A program made the translations under genes and the position numbers. The notes under the pieces were generated by a model. The model was not told the origin of the DNA. It saw only the letters and a list, made by a program, of their open reading frames with translations, and did not search any database. This document shows positions 11,503 to 24,211 of a stretch of 64,000 bases of DNA, in pieces. The first letter of the stretch is position 1. Each line of letters opens with the position of its first letter. This DNA comes from Galerina marginata (lineage: Eukaryota > Basidiomycota > Agaricomycetes > Agaricales > Galerinaceae): assembly GCA_023014335.1 (NCBI GenBank), contig JAECYW010000013.1, forward strand, positions 1,178,001-1,242,000, written 5' to 3'.

Positions 11503-12550
11503 TTAATCCCAAGTGAGGCGAGGCCTTTCAGTCGAGAAACGAGGTCGTTTGGGAGGGGCAATGCTTGGAGAAGAGGTGTCTTCATCGCGAGATCTTCGCA
11601 TAATACGTCGTCGGGGTAAAGGTCTGACGACCCGTTCTACTGGTATAGGTTCATCTCCAATAAAGCCTTGCATTAGACGTGGCGCAGTTTCACGGGATTG
11701 ATCGCTGTCTAGATGGCGAACAAACATATTTCTTTCCAGAGTACGCTGACGAGCTTCTGATGCTTCCAGGCTGCAAAAGAGATTGTTTCAGCTGTGATAC
11801 GAGCAAGAAAGAACGCCCTGACCTCTTTCGCAGAGCTTCCAATTGTCCCTGCAGGACCTTGTTTGTCTTGTGAGTTCTAGAATTCTCGGCTTCCAGCTCA
11901 TAACATCGCTTGTTGAGTTCTGTAATCTTGTCAGAAGACTCGCCGTCAAGGTCCATGAGTTGTTCCTCCAGCTCCTCGATCCGTTCAGTGGCCTCGCGTT
12001 CTCCTGTCCTGTGAGCATCGAGTGCCGCAGTGAGCGATTCGCATCGTTTCATGAGGGCCTCCTCTCCTCTAGTCTTCATTAAGAGTGTCTTTTCCGTTTG
12101 TTTGAGCTTCTTCTGAAGAGCAGCATCTGGTGCAAAATCGACGAAGACGCGTCGAACCGCGTGTGATATGAATTGGTGGTATTTTTGAGGGAGATAGGTG
12201 AGCTGAAATAGGAGTCAACATCCAAAACAGAGAACATGATATAGGACACACATCTGGAATAGCTGAGTAGGATTCGCGTCATTGGAATTAAGTCAACTCT
12301 ATCGGGCCACTTATAGTAATACCCGTACCAATGTTGAAAGTGGCCCGACAATCAGGGCAAGTTGAAGTCATTTCTCTGTTAGTAGGCACGTTTACATGGT
12401 CTGTAAGACATTTCTTGCAATAGAGGTGTCCTGAACACAAGAAGAAAGAGATCAGATAAAGCGAGATCGACAAAATCTGTCTGGTGTACCACAAGGTAGA
12501 CAGACGGGGTCCTTGTAGTTCGATAGACAGATAGAGCATTGGGCGACCAT
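11503..12550 (-). CDS. RING-finger/coiled-coil protein (copy 1)
   Basis: Probable E3 ubiquitin ligase. The ATG at 12550 starts MVAQCSICLSNYKDPVCLPC. The first intron (12489-12431) splits the next Gly codon after its first base. Exon 2 continues GHLYCKKCLTDHVNVP and STCPDCRATFNI, completing a C3HC4 RING. A later exon reads LTYLPQKYHQFISHAVRRVF and then a long heptad-rich coiled coil (EEALMKRCESLTAALDAH to LQGQLEALRKR). The C-terminus is basic and proline-rich (PLPRRRIMRRSRDED, PPKRPRFSTER), possibly a nuclear localisation signal, and ends at 11503. One junction between the RING and the coiled-coil exon could not be resolved by hand. Same architecture as the genes at 25078 and 29089. Confidence 0.78.
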
Positions 12551-12944
12551 TTCGGATTATTTTGACAATATATACTTATAAAAAGATGAGGAGAGGGGAA
12601 AGACGCGTCCTCGACGCGAGAGGACGCCGTTGGCTGGCGTTGGGAAGACAAAAGGAGGGGTGACGGGTTGAGGGTGACGCGACTAAATGACCCGCACGTG
12701 ATCTAACGAATAATGGGCCATGGTTGCTTTTGATCTTAACGTTTCAACGACCATGACAATCTGCGTCCGTATATTCTTAGCCTGTCTGAATTGATCGAGT
12801 ATGAAGTAGAGATACATAATTCATATCAGTGCAATTTATCATGAACATTGCAAACCAATGATTTTTACTGAAAGTAGTACTATACGTACACGTATCGGTT
12901 TTTAGTTTCCATATTACGCCATAATCCAAATGCCACAATCTAGG
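12551..12944. promoter_or_regulatory. RING copy 1 upstream region
   Basis: Intergenic between tandem minus-strand genes. A TATA-like run lies about 25-40 bases upstream of the RING start (around 12573-12590). An E-box-type CACGTG occurs at 12695-12700. No gene seen. Confidence 0.35.
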
Positions 12945-15900
12945 TCACATCGGTGCATTAAACGTTGGCACCGGACGCAGCTTCACTTGGTCTGGATAAT
13001 CGGGTGTCACGAAGTCTGTGAATCCCAGTGAGGTCGAGAAGACACCATCGGAGACGATGGACAAGCCGGCAATGCTGGCGCCGGACCCATCCAAGGACCA
13101 AAGGGATAATCCAAGAGTGTTGGTAGAATTCCGCCGTAAGATTCTGGGTCCTATTCAGCAGTAAATCCGTAGGAGCAAGTGGAAATATCATACCCTGCTG
13201 GTAGGACGAAAAGTGTTTGAGGGCTACAAGTAATATTTAGCCGCGTCTCTGGTCTAAAATTAAGGGAAGCTCACCCATAGTTATTAATATACTTTCCGAC
13301 TTGCCATCCGTTCAAATAAATCTGAGCTCTGAAATTGGACGTGATCGCACTCGGCGTAATAGACAGCCGGACTGGCATGTCAACTCCAGCAGGAACTCTC
13401 TGCCAACAAACTCCATTAGAACATGCAGCATCAGGATATGGTGTCAGACATACGAGATCAAACGTGGTTCGGAAGAAGTTTACTCCTGCTCCTTTTACCC
13501 CTCCGCCAACGAGAGGGGTACCATTTGCCCATGAAGAGTCGAGGAAGCCAGGTAAATGAGCCCCGATCCGTTCTGCATAGAGTCCACCTTCGTTCAGGTA
13601 ACCACGGAAAGTATCCGGGGCATTTGCAGCACCACCCTGGATTAAAAATGAGGGCAAGTCGTGAAAAATGTTTGTAGACTGCCTACTTGATTTCCTTGAA
13701 GCTTCCAGAGGCTGAACTTGGCAGTGCTGCCAACAATCGCAAAACCCCTGATACCACGAGGCTCTTTACCGCTATTGGCTGGAATTTTGGTCAGATTGGG
13801 CGGATAGGTTTTGTTTAAGACTCACTGTTGGTTTCCACGATCCTGGATTGGGGTTCAGTTTTTCAGAGGACAGCAAATTAAAAACCAGAATCTCACCCCA
13901 TGTGGTCTGTAAAGCTCCAGTAAGCCATATATACAGATGCAGAGAAACACAGCGTACCTTGCAGTATAACGAAGACATTGTCACGACCAACGCGAAGCAT
14001 GGAGGTCGTAACGTTCCATGTATCAGTCGTCATACTAACGGTTGGACTTGCTTGACTTGAACCAAGGAATACACCATTCAACCAAGCGGAATAACCACCT
14101 GCGAATCCGGACTGCACTGTAGTGGTAATGCCTGTTTCTTTCCCCGTTGCGTTGAAGTGGCCACGCCAGATGAGATTTCCTCCGTAGAACCTAAGATCCA
14201 CTCAGATCACTTCAATTCCGAACAAGTCATGAAAGATGTGACCCACCCATATTGTTGGGAGTACAATACGCGATCCCCTGCCAGAGGCGGTAAATTGGTA
14301 TACTATAAACCTTGTGGATTAGTGACGATTATCGTATTGAAAAAAGTTTACGCGGACGTTTGTGGTGGTCAGATCAGCAGTGACAAAGTCAGAATCATCG
14401 AAATCTGGACTGATTTCTGGAAGACTGGCAGAATGGTCGATATCATCAACACCGACTCATTTTCATGCCACTAATCAGTCACTCACCTTCCGGCGACTTT
14501 CCACTTAGTTAGGGTGGGCAAAGGTGGGATAGCTGGCGAAGCGGTGACACTCTGCGCCGTAGCAGTTATGAAGCCTGTGCTATTCCTCGAGCCAGAGAGA
14601 GTCAACGCGTTCCAGGTAATCTTCTGCACGGTAGACGGTACGATGGCTTGGATGGTGGTTGTTCCGTTCAAGTCTCCGGTCTACATTGGATTAATTGAGC
14701 CGGAGCAATGTTGTTCATTTTGAATTATACATACCAATGCCAGAGAGTTCCCGACAATCGCGGCTGTCCGTACAACATACGGTCCACTGACAAGAACACT
14801 ATAATCGACGACGGTAAGAAATGGCAAGAAGAGAGCATACGGTCTCTCCAATTACCTATCATTCGTTCCAATCGAGAAGTAATTACCAAAAGTGCCTGTG
14901 CCAGCAAGGATGGGTGCATGCCACGTATACGCAGTGGCCTTGTCCATAATAAGCACAACAAGTGCTTCGTTCCCATTCTGTATTGAAATAGCCTGGCTAC
15001 CGCCAACGGCATAGTTGAGAGTGAGTAAGCCATTCGCAAACCGGGAGGAAACGTTTGGGAAGGCAGAGAGGTTCAGCACAGGGCTTGCTAGTTCTATTGC
15101 TGTCTCTCCTGTTTGACCGGGTTCTGCGTAGAGCACAATGTAGTCCGTTGAACCAATACTGTTGGAATGCACCTAAGATGTATATCCAGAGGCAACGAGA
15201 TTAAATAGCTCACGTTGTCCAGGTCATAACCCTGTATATCACCATAAGTTATCAAGGTTAGGTAAAAAAGGAGAGGAGTTGCTTACTCTGCAGTCGAATA
15301 AAGAATCTTGATCTTGTTAAGTCCAAACATAAAGTCCGTCACTAGAATTTTGCTATCGTGGCCGTTGAAGGTCAGAGCCCCGCTTGTTGGAACACGAAGT
15401 GTGCCCGCAGACGTCTTGATAGTCAGCTGAGTTGTCACCAAAGCAGTCGACCTTGTGTTTTCCATCAATCTGAGGGATAATTGTCCAAGATGAAAAAGAA
15501 CCAACGTCGTATCATTATGCCGGACAAAGTAAAATCCAGCGCCAGTGTCCAAGTTCCTCAGTTCCGCAGTGTGGATGAGGTTAGAAGTTGTATAATTCGT
15601 GCCATTCGAGATCATAGTGGCTCCGAGAAGATCACGGGCAACGCGCAGGAATAGACCTGATATATCAGTCAACTTGAGTTCTCAATTTCAAGGCTCGGAA
15701 TCTCAGAGGCCAACGAACCTTGCATCCTCATCTCATTCATTTTTGTTAGAGCAACCCGGTTCTCGTTAATTCCTGTGAATTAATTAGTACTTCGATGACG
15801 GTACTACTTAGGATCACCCTTACCTCCTCCGAAATCGTATGAAGTTTGCCTATAGAGCATCAGCTTTGATAAAGGGCAACACTTTTATGAGTCGCGCTTA

Positions 15901-17573
15901 CACAGTCGGTTCCAACGTTTGACCCCAATTGGTTCCTCCGAATAGCACTGTCCAAGTCATGAAAATCGAACAGGAGTAAGGAGGTGCGCATAAGCGTACT
16001 GTATATGCCTGTTGCACGTTGTCAGTGAAAATGCTTTCCTTGTAAATGTCATGAACACACACTTAGGATAGTCGCAGTTTGAGCACTGGATCCATAGGTT
16101 ACTAATAACATCTCCGTTGAAAAAAATGCTGGACTCACTAATTCTCTTTGTAGAATACACTTTCTAGAAGAGAAATTGGCAAAAGAAGTAATAAATGCGA
16201 GGATGACCAACCATAATCTGCATTTGTGAGCCCAGTGACAGGATCAGCTGTTCGAGCAGTCAGACCAATGTGTCGATTACTATATAGACAATTGTGACTT
16301 ACTGTATTTCTCGTATCCTGTTCCTCCGCGAGCCGCACCCGCCCAGGCAATTTGGAAGCCACCTCCAAACTTTTCAAAAAGGTAAGAATTATTCCAACTT
16401 TCCAAGAAATTGACACACCTCGGCGAGGCAAAGGGGATTGCTGGGAGCATTTTGCACATGAAGCGAGTAATAGACAGACTGAACTTGACTCCAACGAGAT
16501 GTTCCTTGAGGATAAGAATCTCCGCTGCAAGATGCTCGGTTGATGAGGGCCCCTCGCTTGGCATGATATAATAATACTTACCAGTATATGTCGACATGTG
16601 TGCCCCCTTTGTCCGGCGAGAAATTTCCGTTGAGACCCGCATGTTGGTCGTTGTGGGTGGTAGCTAAAGCCGCAATAAGTAGTCGAGTTTGGTTCAAGTA
16701 CATTTGGCCCCTTACGGATGACGATGCCGTTAGCTCTGTATAAATTGATGATTGCTTGCATATAAATATTGTGACTGGCGCTAGCGCTATATTCGTTCTC
16801 TGCCTGGACGAGTATAACTAATTGACGAGGTCAGATACCGTGCTGCCACAGTGTGTCCTTGCACGCACTTGGTCCGCCATTAGTGATTTGGTTCTGTGCT
16901 ATAATTTTCGACATCGTGGTCATGTACGGCACCCAAGCTGTCGATGAAAGGTAAGCTGAGAACCAGTCGATCTGTCTTGACAATGCATGCTCTCCGAACC
17001 TTGTGTATAGTTCGGATTGTTATCACGAAGGTTTCCAGCAATGTTGCCGACCCAACCTGGGAATCCGCCACCTGAGGTTTCGCCGTCTGTAAAACTTCAA
17101 TATGGTATATCTAGTCTCCTTCAGGAGGGCGACTCACTGACGTAAGGTCCTGGTCTACGAGACTGGGTAAATTGTAGTAAGCGTCTAGGAAGAAATAGTT
17201 ACCTAGCAATCATCCATAGACCAGCCTTCTTCGCCTCGTCAATAAATCGCTGGATATCTCGGATCGTTCCCTGCTGGAAATCTCCATGGGTCCCATTGGT
17301 GGTCGGAGAGGGGAAGTGCAAGCCCCAGTTCACATAGAAAGATACGGTGTTGAAACCATTTGCCTTGACTTTCTGGAAAAGGTCTGCCCAGAGGTCGGGG
17401 TTGCCTGGCAGCCTCCATGGGTGGATCTCTGCCGCAAGGATGAAAACCCTCTGTCCGAAAAGTGAAAGAGAGTGGGGATCCCAGGTAACGATGTCCGTGA
17501 GGCCAGTGGATGTGGCGAATGCCGACAAGGCGTACAAGACAAGAAACGAGAGAAAACGCCAGAGCATCTTCAC
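12945..17573 (-). CDS. GH35 beta-galactosidase, secreted
   Basis: Large, intron-rich gene (about 18-20 exons) for a protein near 1,000 residues. The ATG at 17573 (or 17567) opens a signal peptide (MKMLWRFLSFLVLYALSAFA). The TIM barrel starts LTDIVTWDPHSLSLFGQRVF and AEIHPWRLP. It continues with GFNTVSFYVNWG, then RPGPYV spliced across an intron, then GETSGGGFPGWVGNIAGNLR. QAENEY, the GH35 acid/base motif, lies near 16786-16806. Beta-galactosidase domains 2-3 and two jelly-roll domains follow. The last exon reads SLWSLDGSGASIAGLSIVSD and GFTDFVTPDYPDQVKL and stops at 12945. Expected role: removing terminal beta-galactose from plant cell-wall polysaccharides outside the cell. I could not place the nucleophile Glu with certainty because it lies near an exon border around 16.4 kb. 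Confidence 0.88.
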
Positions 17574-17606
17574 TTAAAACTTGCTTTGCCACATAGTTCG
17601 CTGGCC

Positions 17607-17616
17607 TTTATATAAC
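17607..17616 (-). promoter_or_regulatory. TATA box of the GH35 gene
   Basis: The minus strand reads TATATAAAGG about 35-40 bases upstream of the GH35 start codon. This is a typical distance for a short leader, but the transcription start is not known. Confidence 0.45.
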
Positions 17617-18645
17617 ATAATTTTTTGGGGGAAACAATGCAGCTACAGTCTGGAAGAAGCATTAGTATGGAGCCAATCAGAACCAGATGACGCTTCGAGG
17701 ACGAACGAAATCCTATGTCAGGAAAGCGTGAGCTGGAGACACAATAAATGGCGGTCCGTCATTGCCGTTTAGACGTGGATTGAGGACAGGGAAGTCCCGA
17801 AGTACTTTCAGGCGCATTTTGCCAATAACTTGCTCTGAAGAAAGGAAGACTCCGCAGATCTTCTGCTCATAAATCGCTATTCTGAGGTAGGCTACGGTCC
17901 TGAATGTCGCCAGATGACCGTGACCTATCTTTATCGAGGATTCTTGACTTTTGATTAAACCTGGGATCCACAAGAGTTGCTATAAACGGGTAATGGACTC
18001 ACAGCAGCTATTTGATTCCGGACCAGTGAGAATTCACCAGCGCGACAGGCACCGCGTGCCAGTGGGTCACAGGTGGGTCAAGAACTCGCGTTTTGAGACA
18101 AGCTGGTTGAGCGCGACCGAGTTTGATTAAAGAAGAAAAAGAAAGCCGAATAGTGCATTACAATCGCCTTTTCGCAATATCTGACCTATGCTGTTTAATA
18201 AGGTAGTTGCGGGCGAAGATGAGACGAGGATGCCAATAATGAAAGAAGAGGAACAAATTTCCATGCGTCCCGTCAGTTCCACTTTGGCATAAAACGTTAC
18301 GAATTAAGGCGTACTTCTCAATCTCCAGTTCACTGCAAGTCCTCAACACTCGATAGTTGAGGTCCGGAGGCAGGAAGGACAAGTCGGAAGTCCGTCCAGT
18401 GATCGGACCACATTACGTGCACGTGACCCTACCAACCAGAAGAAAACATGAGCAAACCATATACGCTTGGCTCAGCTCCATCACCGACGGCTGGAGGACT
18501 GCACTCGAAAAGGGTGTCATTTCCACTGCAGCTCTGGCGGACGCGATCTTCACGGAAAGGGACCACTAATATTGCACTCTCATTTCTTTCTCGGCCGGAT
18601 TCCATCCCAATCCAACTCTTTTTCTTTCATCCAGGAACGCAGTGA
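17617..18645. other. Divergent intergenic region
   Basis: This region lies between the GH35 start (minus) and the She3-like start (plus), so both promoters lie here. A GTGCACGTGAC block with a CACGTG core is at 18420-18425. The 86-codon minus frame at 17713-17973 and the 74-codon one at 18158-18382 have no family signature and are not called as genes. Confidence 0.4.
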
Positions 18646-20442
18646 ATGTCTTCGAGTCCTCTAGGCCACCAACCAAACTATTCGGCAGAAAACAATCTAT
18701 CCCCATACAAGAACGTACGCGATCGCTCAGTTTCCAGGCCGTCGTCGCGCACGTCTTTGCGCGCCCACAGCCCGTCTTTCTCGCTTGACGACCCAGGTAA
18801 GCACCTCTTCCGGCAAGGTTTTTATGTACTCCCATTTGGGACTGACAATAATACTTAATTTAGTCGCTGTGCGGAATCAGATGTCCACCTTGAAGCACAA
18901 CATCAGACAACAGCAAGCGCAGTTGAATTCACTCGAGAGCATCGTTCGCAGTGGTCCCCGCCCATACGGCCCGGAACTGACAGACGACAATTATAACACA
19001 ATGGCGGCATCGTCGTCGACCTCCCCACCTCCGTCATCCTTTGTGCCAACCACTTCCCAGACATCGACCAAGATGAAACGCCGGTCAAGCCATGATGTTC
19101 TTCTCAGCTTAGCCGGCCCAGACTCCAGTTTACCTATCCCAAAACGCGAGCTAGGAGATGAGAATGGCATTCGAGAAGGTATTCCATCGAACTACCCCGC
19201 AACTCCCACGTCATATAAACGCGGCCCAAGTCCTACGCGAACTTTATCTCGTCTGTTCTTCTCTTCTTGCTCTAAAAATATTATCTCAACTCCACTCACT
19301 TACGATGCCTTCCCCAGGGATCCCAGTGTCATCTGTAGGTAGGTATCTTTGTTGTATTATTCGTGCGCTCTCGTCTCAGCATCATGATTCTGTTGCAATG
19401 TACTTACAGGCAATGCCCGAGCCCTAGCCGACGAAGGAGCCACGTCACGGCCTCCCTCAAAATTATCCGCTCTCGACCCAGCAGATGCATCATCGTCCTC
19501 TCTTCAGCCGCCTCCATCTCCCAACAAACGCCTGTCACTTACCCCCGGTGGTACGACCAAGGTACTAGCAGATTTACAGACGGGGGTGGTGAATGCTAGA
19601 AATGCGTTGGAGAACACAAAGCAACAACTGCGGTTGTCACAGAGGAGCGTTGCCCAACTAACGCGGCAGACAGAGGATCTGAAAGAGGGAAGAGAACGAC
19701 TGCGGTTGGAGAACGAAGGTCTGAACAACGTGGTCGCCAGGAAGGAGAGGCTGCTGCAGGAGGTATGCACCGTGCCGGAATTCCTTGATAGCTCCAATCT
19801 AAGCGCTACCCCAGGTACTAGAACGGGCACGAAAAGCAGAGGCTGAAGCGGCTGCTCTGAAGGCTCAGCTCAAAACCGAAACTTCGACATCCAAGAAGAC
19901 CATACGCGAGATGGAATCCGCTCTTTCTGAGTCCACAGCGCTATCACAGAAGTCTGAGCGTGAATATATTACACTACGGGACGGCTTAAAGGGGATGTCC
20001 GAGTCGTGGAAGCAAGACACGGACCGCTTGCGGGAGGAAATGCGTAAACGCGAAGAGAAACTCCAGAATGAAGCCCAGCGGGTGGGCAAGATGTACCGCG
20101 AACTGGTGGAGCAGGTGCAGAAGGCGAATGAGAGTAGAGAGGAAGTGAAGAAGCTGAAGGAGGAGGACCGGAAAAAGGCGGAGGAGGTGGAGAGTTATTG
20201 GACGAAGGAGATCGAGGCGATGAAGGGGGAAGTGGAGAGTGAGGGTCGGAATACCGATGAGGCGAACAGGATAGCTAAGTGGGTTTTTTCTTCGTTCTTT
20301 ATGGGCAGTTTGTTGACGAATTGTTTGTAGGCATCTGTCAGAGGAATTGGCTAGATTGAGGAGACTAATGCGGGCTGCGGGACGCCGAACGAGTGAAGAT
20401 ACTCCATCTTCGATACCTCAAAAACTCGACCCACCACCGTGA
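18646..20442 (+). CDS. Coiled-coil protein, She3-like (PF17078-type)
   Basis: Six exons keep frame: 18646-18796, 18864-19250, 19318-19338 (a 21-base micro-exon), 19410-19762, 19815-20278 and 20331-20442. They give 495 residues. The N-terminal 230 residues are Ser/Pro-rich and disordered (NNLSPYKNVRDRSVSRPSSR). From about 235 to 475 there is a continuous coiled coil: KVLADLQTGVVNARNALENT, QQLRLSQRSVAQLTRQTEDL, then the EREYITLRDGLKGMSESWK region. This pattern resembles the SWI5-dependent HO expression protein 3 (She3) family, which in yeast links mRNA cargo to a type V myosin. The assignment is from recalled family pattern and is moderate. The Ser/Pro stretch suggests phospho-regulation. The ATG at 18646 is preferred over 18448, whose frame stops before the conserved region. 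Confidence 0.75.
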
Positions 20443-21031
20443 TAGTCATCCATTTCATTTCTTCAGATGGTTTCCTATCATGCAGTTGTTCTTCATGGAT
20501 CATGGCTCTTGGACGGACTCCCAGCACACTCATATCCTGTTGTCGCTCCTTTCTTGCATATTTTCTATCATCCTCTTCTTCTTACTTTTCTTTTCGCTTT
20601 ATTCACATTCTTACTACACCATTAGTGATGACTTGATGACCTCCTATTAACCCCAGCTACCCGATTTCCATTCTCTCAGGTCTGCTCTGCATCTTACTTC
20701 TTCCCGTATATCCTTAGCATACTATCGTCGTCGTTGCCGTCATCTTCACACTCCTTGCTATATCTCGTACAGCCCTACACATACCCTGCTCAATCAACAT
20801 GATATCTATATCTGACCCAACAAATTTCATACCTTATTTTACTCAAGTTACTGTCGCCTGCCAAAAGCTGCGTGACTGGAGAGTAATTGAACACGCTACG
20901 TCACATCACCTGATCTATGGGAGCTCGTGCCGATCAACACCAGCGTAAATTGGCACTGACAGCGTGTAAACAATTGTCAGTCCACTCACCACCTGCTTTA
21001 ACGTCAAACCTGGTTTGACGCCCAAAACACG
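20443..21031. other. Intergenic with pyrimidine-rich tract
   Basis: This is the 3' flank of the coiled-coil gene (strongly CT-rich at 20520-20620) and the upstream region of the HIRIP3-like gene. No gene seen. Confidence 0.5.
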
Positions 21032-23146
21032 ATGCCCATTCCACCTGTCTCAGAACTGGAAAGATCTGCAAAGAATCTGGTATGGAATGCGAAGAAGAAG
21101 AATGCTCTCAAGTGAGTTTACAGTCTATGAGACTATTCAAATCTAACGAGAGATATCGTTAATTACTTCACACTTTAGGGAGCTCACGCCACGTCTCATT
21201 CGGCAAGCGATAGAGAAGAAATTCTCGTTGGATCCAGGAACTCTCGACGCGTCGGAATACAAAGGGCCAATCAAGGCTGCTACAAAAGTTGCTATAGTAA
21301 AGTGACACATACCTTGCGATATCTCTGTTTTGACATCTTTTTGGTTGCATAGGACAACAGCCCTCCTGCATCAGAAGATGAGAAAGGGACAGAGAAGAAA
21401 TCCACATCCAAGGCCAAACCTAAAAGGTCACCCAAGAAGAGGAAGTCGAATGCAGCCGAGGACGAGGACGAGGAATCAGAGGCCCCAAAGAAAGAAAAAG
21501 GGACAGCCAAAGCCAAAACCAAAGAGGCGGTGAAGGAAGTACAGGAGGAAGAGGAAAGTGGCAGTGCTAAGAAGAAACGAAAGTTATCCAAGCCGGAGCA
21601 AACGAAAGTGGAGTCGGTAGGCGAGGACGAGGGCAAGCCTCAACCAATTGTTAGCAAGGGCAAGACGAAGGCAAAAGACTCGAATAAACAAAACTCTCTA
21701 GTATGTTACACTTGCAGTCCCCATTCCTTCATAGATAAACTTCGCTCTACAGGGTCATGCGCCAGCTTCTGAAGTTGTGCAGGCCGAGCCAGAGCCAAAA
21801 GAAGTGACTCCCAAGAAAGTTAAAGGGAAGGCAAAGGCTGAAGGGAAGGACAAAGAGGGTGATGATGAAGGTGGTAGTGCTAAGAGGAAACGCAAAGCAT
21901 CGGTGTCGAAGTCGAAGTCGAAAACAGTACTGTCAGAAGACGAGCACAGGGAGGAGCCTGATGCTCAACTGGAGGCTCCGATCGAGACCAAGCCAAAGGC
22001 GAAGGATGCAAAAAAATTTAAATCTCTTGTCAGTCAACCTGCACTTTCGACTTCTCGTTTCTCATTACATTCGCTATACAGGAACATGTTCCAACGTCGG
22101 ATATGGAGCAAGACGAACCTGACCCTACAGCTATTGCCGGTCCCTCGGCCAAGCCTGAAGAAAAGTCTCCTGCCCCACGCAAGTCAGGAAAAAATTCTGT
22201 GCCCAAGCTCGAATCCACAGACGACACCCCGCGAAAGCCAGAACCCGCGAAAGGAAGCACTTCCAAGTCCGTGGATCTAAAAACCGAAGAGGTATATTTT
22301 CTCCGCCTTCTTGGCGTACGAAATTGAATTGACTATATATGATGACAGGCAGCCGACCAAAGTGAATCCGAACTCTCAGTACTTATCGACGAACCCCCAA
22401 AGAAAAAGAGAAGATCTTCGACTGGAGAGAAGGTAGGTTTTCCTTGCAGTCACCGGCTACGTCTCTGATCACTATTCCAGAAGGTTACTAAAGCGAAGGA
22501 AAAAAAACCTACCAAATCAAAGGCTTCGGCGTCGCTCAGCAAGGACGAAGAAACTATCAAGCGTCTAAAAGTATGACCTACATGTCGTTCACAATTTACT
22601 TCTGTTCACAATCTCCATTTGCCGTCAGTCTCTCGTCGTCGCCTGTGGCACGAGGAAGGTGTGGTCGAAGTTCTTCCAGGATATCGACACGCCGCAACAA
22701 CAAATCAAGAAACTCAAAGAAATGCTCACTGAATTGGGCATGACTGGCCGTTTTAGCTTGGAGCAGGCCAAAGCTATCAAAGAGAAGAAAGAGTTAGCAC
22801 AAGAACTAGGTACGCATGTAATCTCGCCTTGATACACCGTGCTCATAAAATCACTTATTACGGTTGTTTTTAGAGGATGTCAGAGAATTCGAAAAGAAGG
22901 TCATCGCTAGAGCTTCCTCGAGTCGTGTTGTTGCGGCAAAGAAGAATCTGACAGAAGAACCCGACTCTGATAACAATAATGAGAAGGAGGGCAGCGATAA
23001 CGATTCAGACGATGATGTAGCACCCAAGAGACCAGCGGTATGTATTTTTTGAGTGGTTGACCTCTTCGGAACTGATTCGTTAGGACCAGAGAAACGCTCG
23101 CAAGAGCATTATGGCTTTTCTGGAGGACCAAAGCGACGAGGAATGA
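21032..23146 (+). CDS. HIRIP3-like histone chaperone
   Basis: Ten exons close in frame: 21032-21111, 21179-21296, 21353-21700, 21753-22028, 22082-22291, 22349-22432, 22481-22570, 22629-22809, 22874-23037 and 23084-23146. They give 537 residues. Residues 1-66 form a DEK_C/HIRIP3-type helical domain (ALKELTPRLIRQAIEKKFSL, YKGPIKAA). Residues 67-400 are a charged, disordered Lys/Glu/Ser-rich stretch with many basic clusters. Residues about 400-470 (RLKSLVVACGTRKVWSKFF and LKEMLTELGMTGRFSLEQAK) match the C-terminal CHZ-containing region of HIRIP3, which binds H2A-H2B. An acidic segment follows (DSDNNNEKEGSDNDSDDD). The end, SIMAFLEDQSDEE, is short and conserved-looking. Expected in the nucleus. 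Several internal exons have multiples of three bases, so exon skipping would keep the frame. Confidence 0.8.
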
Positions 23147-23418
23147 GTAACTAAGCGATATCGTTGTTTCTTTCTTCCGTGACCGCCCTTATAGTATCTT
23201 GAGGTTTTGCTTCATCTGGGAACTTTACTGTACATACTTAATCACTGACATGTCTTTTTCAACGACCATTAATATTCTTCCATGCCTTTGGAACATAAAG
23301 ATCGAATAATGATAATTTTTTGCTAACGGTTGACCATTCTCTCCTTTCCAGAGGAACGACATCACGTTTATCAAAGTCAATAAATAAGCTTTGGCGCAAC
23401 GCGTGCGGAGTTTGTTCG

Positions 23419-24211
23419 ATGTCTCTCTCAACACACACAACACCCAGTGGTTTGTTCTCTCCTTCAGCCACGATGTTCCCGCCTGATCTATGCTTCTCGA
23501 TGCATAGGATTCTTGCTACCTTCAGTACACTCCTGGCCGCCCTTCTTCACGTTAGCTGTGCCTCCAACGGTCATTCTCGCTTGGAATTAATATACGTCAT
23601 GTAGAGAACAACCGAATCCTACGACACAATCGACTGCTACTGAGCAATGGATTCGTCTGATTTTGACCTATTCCCGTCATAGGAAACTCTTCATTCTGCG
23701 CGTTGAGGATGCTGAAACCACTGGGAGCGATTGGGAAGAGATCCTGCGGAACGAGCGCATCAACCGTATGCCACCTTTCTGGACCATCGCGCTCTTCGCC
23801 TCTTACGCTTCTCTAGGGAGAATTCTGCAGAACCATTTGTCGAATATAATCGCATCCATGGTTGACAAAAACCTTGCCTCTTATGAACCCCCGAGGCAAA
23901 CGCGATCGGTACTGGTATACTGGCGATTGCCAGAGGAATGGGCTGAAGTTCTGTACGATTGGGTATGTTCACATTCCAAGATTTGCCGCTTTCAAGGTTG
24001 ATTCGGATCTTTGAAGGTTATTGCTATGGGACAACTGAACACCATCTTGACATTTTATGATATCACGGATCCACCGGTGGAATCACCTCTAACAAACATA
24101 CCCACCCCATTATTACGGAAGGCGATAGCGATCCTCGCCAAAACAGGGCGGTCTCAGATGATTGCCATTGCTGACGGGGAAGGTGTACGATTTTTGGCGA
24201 GATCTAAATGA
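23419..24211 (+). CDS. vps25: ESCRT-II subunit VPS25
   Basis: Five exons keep frame: 23419-23449, 23508-23550, 23605-23765, 23817-23962 and 24017-24211. They give 191 residues, the family's usual size. The N-terminal hallmark PSVHSWPPFFTEQPNP (the PPF motif that docks on VPS22/VPS36) appears only after splicing two tiny exons. The first winged helix follows (ATEQWIRLILTYSRHRK), then VYWRLPEEWAEVLYDWV. The second winged helix is TILTFYDITDPPVESPL to ADGEGVRFL. VPS25 binds the ESCRT-III subunit VPS20 and helps sort ubiquitinated membrane proteins into multivesicular bodies. It lies 270 bases downstream of the HIRIP3-like gene on the same strand. Confidence 0.92.

Noticed and set aside
18448..18645. 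Upstream ATG for the She3-like gene
   Set aside because: That frame stops before the conserved region, and no GT donor gives a sensible join. The ATG at 18646 opens directly in the right frame.
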